A DNA stretch of 64,000 nt from Megachile rotundata. Lineage: Eukaryota > Arthropoda > Insecta > Hymenoptera > Megachilidae. The position numbers and the translations under genes are program-made. The notes beneath the pieces were generated by a model. The model searched no databases, was not told the origin of the DNA, and was given only the letters and a program-made list of their open reading frames with translations. Positions 57,865 through 64,000 of this stretch are shown here, one piece after another. Positions within the stretch are counted from its first letter, which is position 1, and every line of letters starts with the position of its first letter. The stretch spans positions 11,904,001 to 11,968,000 of the forward strand of contig NC_134993.1 of assembly GCF_050947335.1 (NCBI RefSeq). The letters run 5' to 3'.

Positions 57865-58800
57865 ATATAGTACAGTGAATATAAATTAAATACATACGCA
57901 TATAATTTATGAAATTGCGTCCATATATGAATTGACTACTTTGCGCGGGAAATTTGAATAATGAAACTTGTACACTGAAATAGTTCCAGTCCTATTTGAA
58001 ATTAAATAATCAAAATTGAAATATAGGACAGTGAATATAAATTAAATAGACACGAGTGTAATACATGAAGCTGCTGTTATATATAAATTGAACTCTTTGC
58101 GCGGGAAATTTGAATAATCAAACTTATACACTGAAATAGTTTCTGTGCCACTTGAAATTAAGTAATTATAATTGAAATATAGGACAGTGAATATAAATTA
58201 AATACACACGAATATAACATATGAAATTGCGTTCATATATGAATTAAATACTTTGCGCGGGAAATTTGAATAATGAAACTTGTACACTGAAATAGTTCCA
58301 GTCCTATTTGAAATTAAATAATCAAAATTGAAATATAGGTAAGTGAATATAAATTAAATAGACACGAGTATAATACATCAACCTGCTGTTGTATATAAAC
58401 TGAACTCTTTGCGCGGGAAATTTGAATAATCAAACTTATACACTGAAATAGTTTCCGTGCCACTTAAAATTAAATAATCATAATTGAAATATAGGACAGT
58501 GAATATAAATTAAATACGCACGAATATAACATACGAAATTGCGTCCATATATGAATTAAATACTTTGCGCGGGAAATTTGAATAATGAAACTTGTAGACT
58601 GAAGTAGTTTCTGTGCCACTTAAAATTAAATAATCATAATTGAAATATAGGACAGTGAATATAAATTAAATACACACGAATATAACATATGAAATTGCGT
58701 CCGTATATGAATTGAATACTTTGCGCGGGAAATTTGAATAATGAAACTTGTATACTGAAATATTTTCAGTCCCACTTAAAATTAAATAATCGTAACTAAA
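57865..58800 (+). repeat. 156-bp satellite with TTTGCGCGGGAAA core, dimeric
   Basis: Six monomers. GCGCGGGAAATTTGAAT is at 57943, 58099, 58255, 58411, 58567 and 58723, every spacing exactly 156 bp. Two monomer types alternate: type 1 with GAAATTGCGTCCATATATGA (57943, 58255, 58567, 58723) and type 2 with GCTGTTATATATAAATTGAA or a close variant (58099, 58411), so the order is 1-2-1-2-1-1. The CG-containing core is the only GC-rich part of an otherwise AT-rich unit and is invariant. A relative of the core (TTTCCCGCGCG) occurs once at about 59768. Confidence 0.96.
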
Positions 58801-60929
58801 ATATTGATCTTCCAACACCATTTTAATACAAATTAATTCCATTTTAATAAACGATCTACCAACAAACTCTCGTAAGACGATCAACCGAATTCCTCGATTG
58901 CCCCGCTAATTTCATCAATTTCATCAAAGTATCTCTTTAACGGTGCGTCGGAAGATCTCGAAGTTTGCTCTTTCCATCGAGATTTTAATTAAAACGATCG
59001 ATGAACGTATCCGAAGAAAAACTGTGCAGATTGCGGAGTGGCAATCGAGCCACCGCAAACAAGGAGCCACGTTATCAGCAACTCGGGATCGGAACTGATA
59101 ACCGATACAGTTAACCGCATCCCCCGTTCAACTAACTGCTCCCGATTTCTGTTCAAATATGAAGATCAAAATGAACCGTGGCTCATGAATGAATTTATCT
59201 AGCCGTGCGTTACCTTCCCATCCTCAAATGATCCCTCGGCTCTCGAGGAAGCGCATTAAATCAATGAGAATCGCGTTCACGCAAATCTGCTCATTTACCT
59301 CGAACGACTTTGTGCTCCGTGCAGGAAGCTATTAAGACGAATTCGTCGAATTTCCAGGAATCTTAATCGCGAATCAAAATTGTTAGGCAATTGTGCGCCG
59401 TTTATCCTCTTATTTCGTACCGTCGTTTCGATCGATAGAAGACCTTGCAATTAATATTGTAGTATCTGATTTCCAATCGTACTCTCGTTGAGCTTCGAAT
59501 TATATTGTTTTAATTGGAGAACAGGACATATTAATTTGGGTGTATTCTATTAGCTAAAGGTCCATGGGTGAATCGGTTACAGTAATTTAATCTGACATGT
59601 AACTGAGATTAGAATGAACAAGTTTGTAAATTCAAATTACCCGCCTAAAATACAAATACAGCAAATATCTATTATTTTCATCTGTATATGATTTATAATT
59701 ATTACACTGTGTCTGATAATTTCATTTGAACTGAAATTATTTTAATAAACAGTTTTGCGAATTTAAATTTCCCGCGCGAGGTCTTAACCTCACAAACGAA
59801 ACTTTAACAAAATTGAAGTTACCATTAATTCTCTGTAATTGTAACATTTTAATATTAAATATGTTCTTTTGATAGACACAGAAAATATAATGAGTTTATT
59901 TCAATTTTTTTTTTGTAACATCTAATTTAAATCTTCGTAATTAAATTACGAATAATTAAGGAATGCTCTTCAAAGGATATAGTGATTTTAATTGTTAGAT
60001 GTCCGTACAGGTCAAACGCAGTCGACGCGTTATTTTTCGTTGCATCTTGAAATATCGTGTCACGTATCGTTCGCGGCGGACGCGATTTTTCACACGTAGG
60101 ATACTCACTTCCGGTGGAGCGCGCTTTCGCATAAACGTGGCTGTCCATCGTTCGGAACGAAATCATACGGTTCAATTTCACGGGTCAGAGAGCGCCACGC
60201 ACGTGAATTTCCTTGGCTTCGATATATCGATATGTACACTCGGAGTGCAAGACGCGATCGTGGAAAAACGTGCCGGTGAAATATATGGATAATTATCGGT
60301 GGGAATCTAGTTTATAAAATCCTTGTTATTTGCAATTTTAGACTGCTATTATCAATTATTCTATTGAATACAATACAAATTATAGAAAATTTTATTTGTT
60401 GACTATAGTAAAAATAGAAATATAATTCTCATTTTTATTATTATATATTTTAATATACATAAGAAAATTTATTATATATTTTAAAGAAGAATGTTCTTGT
60501 TCAACATTGCACGAAGTCGGATAAATTTACCGTAGGTCTGAAAAGTTTATAAGAGATTGAAACAATAAATTTGATGTTTTTATACAATTCAATTTATTGC
60601 TATATTTGTCAGTGACGTATTACATAGAATTTCTCTACAGCAGTTTATATATCACGAAATATTACCGCGACGTAGAAAATTCGCAGGAATTTCATCAAAA
60701 CTGTTTTACCGACCGTCAGATATTAAAATATTCAGTTCCTCCGCTAGAACAATCTGGTCAGTATATTTTTAAACCATAAATTTCTCTGACAGTATATCGT
60801 ATCTTCGAAATATTGTTTTTGCCTCGAAAAACAAATACCCGTTACTTTTTATCGTGAATCACGGCGTCCGAAAATTCGATCCTGTGACAAATCAAAGTTC
60901 TATGACGTAGACAACGTGCGGATATGAAT
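58801..60929. other. Long island, no gene recognised
   Basis: 58900-59420 is CpG-containing without long frames. 59430-59990 is AT-rich. 59999-60292 is a 97-codon plus frame, Arg-rich and overlapped by an 84-codon minus frame, unrecognised. 60300-60600 is AT-rich. A 60-codon plus frame lies at 60597-60779. The CpG-dense 60000-60290 patch is the best place to look for an exon. Confidence 0.42.
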
Positions 60930-61754
60930 CCATGAGTTGAGACCCAAAAGAAGCTCTATTGGTACAGTGTATCAGTACACAGGGTGTTAAAAAAAAGTCG
61001 ATATTCACATGGTTTTGACACGCTTCTATGTTTAATGTACCCGACACTTTCTTAGCATTTCTGTTTAAAATAATCCTTGGTTAGGGACGTTGAAAAGAAC
61101 CTCTAACACCAAGTTTTCGGTCGATGAAAAATAATAGCACATGGTTCTTGATTGTAACTGATTTTTATTACATTACATTCATGAAATATCCTCAATATAC
61201 AACTATAATCACAAGTCATATTGTACTAACCTTGAATAGATAATAATTTTCCCCGCGCTTCAAGATAAAAACCACACGTGTCCTCCCATGACACACGCAG
61301 TCAACCCACGAGTGAGACCCAAAAGAAGCTACCTATCCAGTTACATTTCGGCAAATAATGACAATAACTGCAGCAATTCGCACTATCGAGACTGCCTGTC
61401 ATTTTTGCCTAATTTCGAGCCAATACTACCGCCGAAAATACGTGTGAGTCTAAGCGACATTTCTCTTCTGACCAATTGGGGTCCTTCCGAACCTGGGTCA
61501 GCCACCGCGCGCCAATTCCTGGCTCGACTACGGTATGTACTGTACACAACCCTGTTCCTGGCGCGTTGGAGCCAGGTTTAAGGGACGCCGACCGTAGAAC
61601 AGTCCCATGTGACGTTCCATAGTGACTACTCGAAACGTTTGCCTGTCCTTGTTCTTTGACTCAATTGTGCGCGACCAATAGTACTATCGCCGAAAGTACA
61701 TGTGAGATGTCCATTTTTCTATTCTGACGAATTGAAGCTGTGGATCTTCTAAAT
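60930..61754. repeat. Composite dispersed repeat, copy C, conserved module
   Basis: Collinear with copy B from AAAAGAAGCTCTATTGGTA and with copy A from TTTCTTAGCATTTCTG. GAGACCCAAAAGAAGCT occurs twice, at 60939 and about 61313, so part of the module is internally duplicated. The frame corresponding to the 85-codon frame of A and B (61288-61581) has lost its stop (TAG to TAC) and runs 12 codons longer. Its other differences from A are also amino-acid changing. Confidence 0.87.
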
Positions 61755-62229
61755 ACTTGCGTCACGAATGCATTAAGAGTGCGTCACGAATGCATTAAGG
61801 GTGAGTCAAGGGTGCGTCAAGGTTTCGATAAGGGTACAATAGGGGTGCACCAAGAGTGCGTCAAGGATGCGTCAAGGGTGCATCAAAGGTGCGTCAAGGC
61901 TCCGCCAAGGGTGCGTCACGATTGCCTTCATAGTGCGATGACGTTGCGTCAAGGGTGCGTCACGACTGCCTTAATAGTGCGATGACGTTGCGTCAAGGGT
62001 GCGTCACGATTGCCTTAATAGTGCGATGAGGTTGCGTCAAGGGTGCCTCAGGAATGCCTTAAGAGTGGCGTCACTAATGCGTCAAGAGTAAGTCATGAAT
62101 TGGTTAAGGGTGCGTCACAAATGCGTGAAGGGTGCGTCAAGGATGCGTCAAGGGTGCGATAAGGGTACGACAAGGTTGCGTCAAGGGTGCGTCAGGAATG
62201 CCTGAAGAGTGCGTCACGAATGCGTCAAG
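61755..62229. repeat. TGCGTCA minisatellite, copy C
   Basis: GTGCGTCAAGG and GTGCGTCACGATTGCCTT units. A 53-57 bp phrase with TAGTGCGATGACGTTGCG recurs at about 61931, 61975 and 62018. It ends at the same GCGTCAAGAGCAATC as copy B. Confidence 0.93.
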
Positions 62230-62560
62230 AGCAATCGTACCACTAATTCCCCACCTCCCTAAATCGCCAATTACCCAATTTTCTATATCCCTAATTCTCT
62301 ACCTCCCTAAATTCCCAACTACCTAAGTCCCTACATCCCCAATTCCCCAACTTCCTAAACCTCCACTCCCCAAATCCCCATATTCCCAACTCCCAACTAC
62401 CTAATTCCCCATACCCCTAATTCTCCACCCCCCTAAATTCCCAAATCCCCAAAACCCACCCTCCAAATCCCAAATTCAACCTCCTCAATTACCCCAACCC
62501 CACATTCCCAAACCTCAAATTTCCCAATATCCCAAAAGCTAAATTCCTACCCATCCACAA
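62230..62560. repeat. C-rich tail of composite repeat, copy C
   Basis: ACTAATTCCCCACCTCCCTAA and following units, nearly identical to 22001-22329. Its reverse complement resembles the array at 63555-64000. Confidence 0.92.
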
Positions 62561-63133
62561 ATGAAAACATCGGAACTGCACTCCGCAGAGAAGTTTATGA
62601 CCATCGCGAGTCCAAAGACGCCAACAATCCCCGTGGCGGAGTGTACACATTTATCGAGGACAGTTTGTTTGATTTATCGGCATCGTCGACACCCGGCGAA
62701 CCGAAACCGGCGGACAGCAGGCAATCGATACGCGTTTCGAGCTAAAGAGAATAATCGTGTGATCATTCCAGGACAGGGCCGTTCTGTCTGTCCCTGTATT
62801 TCGCAGCCGGCCGAATTGAACGGGCTTTTCCGGCCAGAGGATCACAATTTACAACGGGCCAGCGTTTTCAGGCCGATTGACGATTCCTCTGTCGAAAACG
62901 TAGACACGTTCGGGGGGTTGGCGACGTGGCTGGAAAACGTTTCGAATTCACCAACCGATTTTCATCGACTCGCCCCGAATTCTGCGCCCCCTTTTCACTC
63001 TTCTTCGCCTATTTTTATCGTTTCCCTTGCTTGTCTAATTCACCGTTTCGCGAGCTTCCGTTGCATCGATCGCGTCCTTTTTGCCCGTCGTTTTATCCCG
63101 TCCCGGTGTTTTTGTTTGCTCGCACGAGCTTAA
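62561..63133 (+). other. 190-codon open frame, function unknown, coding status doubtful
   Basis: Longest open frame in the window that is not a tandem-repeat translation. Its ATG and first six codons lie inside the end of composite copy C (the same ATGAAAACATCGGAACTGCA is in copy B), so a genuine start would be further in. The middle is polar with a Leu-rich 3' part near residues 145-170 and several Cys. It has no domain I recognise. The patch is CpG-rich, so stop codons are rarer by composition. An overlapping plus frame (62926-63240) and minus frame (62651-62845) weaken the case. It could be an exon, a pseudo-exon or chance. Confidence 0.2.
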
Positions 63134-63554
63134 AGGAGTTTCCAACGAACGGAAACACTTGCTCCTCTCTTCTCGGTTCTCCTTTTGTTCCGCTTCTTTC
63201 GCATTCTTACGCCTCTCCTAATAATTTCGACGATCTGTAATGCACTTTTTGCCGCTGCTCGATTTACGAAACGCCGCATTCTGTGTCTCGGTTTTAAGAA
63301 TGCTCCTCATATTTCCGTATTGTAAGCAGCTTTTTGTGATGCTGTTTAGATACTTGCGCGATTGGGAAATTTATGCATGTACGATATTCTAACGACTGTA
63401 TCAGTAATCGATTGTAACTATGTCAGTATTCGATTACATTAACCGCCATTACAGCTCGGAACAAAGCAATTCAATACTCTATTGCTGTACTTACAATTAG
63501 TTTGAAATTAATGAATTTCAGCGTTGTGCGGGGAAAGTTTACATTGCGTGAATG
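63134..63554. other. Island, no gene recognised
   Basis: T-rich to mixed sequence between the open frame and the terminal array. TCAGTAATCGATTGTAACTA and TCAGTATTCGATTACATTAA near 63400-63440 form a short direct repeat. Confidence 0.45.
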
Positions 63555-64000
63555 GAATAATGTGGTGTAGAATTGGGGATATGGGGAATTAGGTAGTGGG
63601 GATTTAGGAAGCTAGGAATTAGGGATATGGGGAATTAGGTAGTTAAGAATTTAGAGAGTTGGGAAATTTGGGATATTGGAAATTAGGAAGTCGAGAAATT
63701 AGGAATATGGGGAATTAGGTGACGGGGATTTAGGAAGTTGGGGAATTAGAAATATGGGGAATTAGCTAATTGAGAATTTAGAGAGTTGGGAAATTTGGGA
63801 TATGGGAATTAGGAAGTCGAGAAATTGGGGATATGGGGAATTAGGTGACGGGGATTTAGGAAGTTGGGGAATTAGGAATATGGGGAATTAGCTAATTGAG
63901 AATTTAGAGAGTTGGGAAATTTGGGATATGGGGAATTAGGGAGTCGAGAAATTAGGGAGATGGGGAATTAGGGATATGGGGACTTAGGTAGTGGGGATTT
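63555..64000 (+). repeat. G-rich GGGGAATTAGG array, runs off the window
   Basis: Units such as ATATGGGGAATTAGG, GGGGATTTAGGAAGT, GAATTTAGAGAGTTGGG. A block with GTGACGGGGATTTAGGAAG recurs at about 63719 and 63845 (126 bp). The reverse complement of these phrases resembles the C-rich tails at 62230-62560 and 22001-22329. The array continues past 64000. Confidence 0.94.

Noticed and set aside
3513..62560. The three composite copies as LTRs of one large retrotransposon
   Set aside because: They are all in one orientation but are 17 and 40 kb apart, with unrelated non-coding DNA between them and no gag/pol. A solo-LTR origin is possible but unproven.

Overview
The window is eukaryotic, nuclear and non-coding as far as I can read it. 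It is AT-rich and dominated by tandem arrays (unit sizes from about 8 to 209 bp), separated by non-repetitive islands that are often richer in CpG. There is no operon structure, no rRNA, no convincing tRNA and no exon I can assign to a protein family. Short inverted-repeat DNA elements flanked by TA or TTAA point to an insect-like mobile element set. The overall look (AT-rich minisatellite landscape with CpG-containing islands) suggests an insect, possibly a hymenopteran. That placement is inference. Every longer open frame is either the translation of a tandem repeat, which stays open because the unit length is a multiple of three, or an unrecognised frame in an island.

Layout. 0-6 kb: a 28-bp minisatellite split by a Tc1/mariner-type MITE, a T-rich array, and copy A of a dispersed composite repeat that ends in a TGCGTCA array. 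6-12 kb: a repeat element carrying a 158-bp array (its unfilled relative lies inverted at 47.2 kb), a TTCAATTC array, scattered monomers of an AAAATGGCGG satellite, a nested TTAA-flanked element and a 237-bp piggyBac-like MITE. 12-19 kb: a 36-bp TGAGTCA array, a 35-bp array and the main 209-bp satellite. 19-26 kb: composite copy B and a 1.6-kb array of 9-bp units. 26-32 kb: two foldback repeats built from 197-bp units, a duplicated NRF1-like palindrome and a 26-bp array with 391-bp higher-order structure. 32-38 kb: 77-bp, about 190-bp, about 150-bp and 16-bp arrays. 38-48 kb: GGAATTGT and A-rich arrays, a 2.5-kb-spaced repeat pair and the third foldback copy. 48-56 kb: strongly G-rich and C-rich arrays, partly in opposed orientation, and 39-, 26- and 46-bp arrays. 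56-64 kb: islands, a 156-bp dimeric satellite carrying an E2F-like core, composite copy C and a terminal G-rich array inverted relative to the C-rich tail of copy C.

Two themes stand out. First, several unrelated arrays each carry one short word that resembles a known insect or animal transcription factor site: TGAGTCA, TGCGTCA, AAAATGGCGG and TTTGCGCGGGAAA. Second, many long periods fall near nucleosome size (150, 156, 156, 158, about 190, 197, 209 and 391 bp). Whether either is functional cannot be decided from sequence alone. No gene-encoded system (CRISPR, toxin-antitoxin, virus, biosynthetic cluster) is visible.
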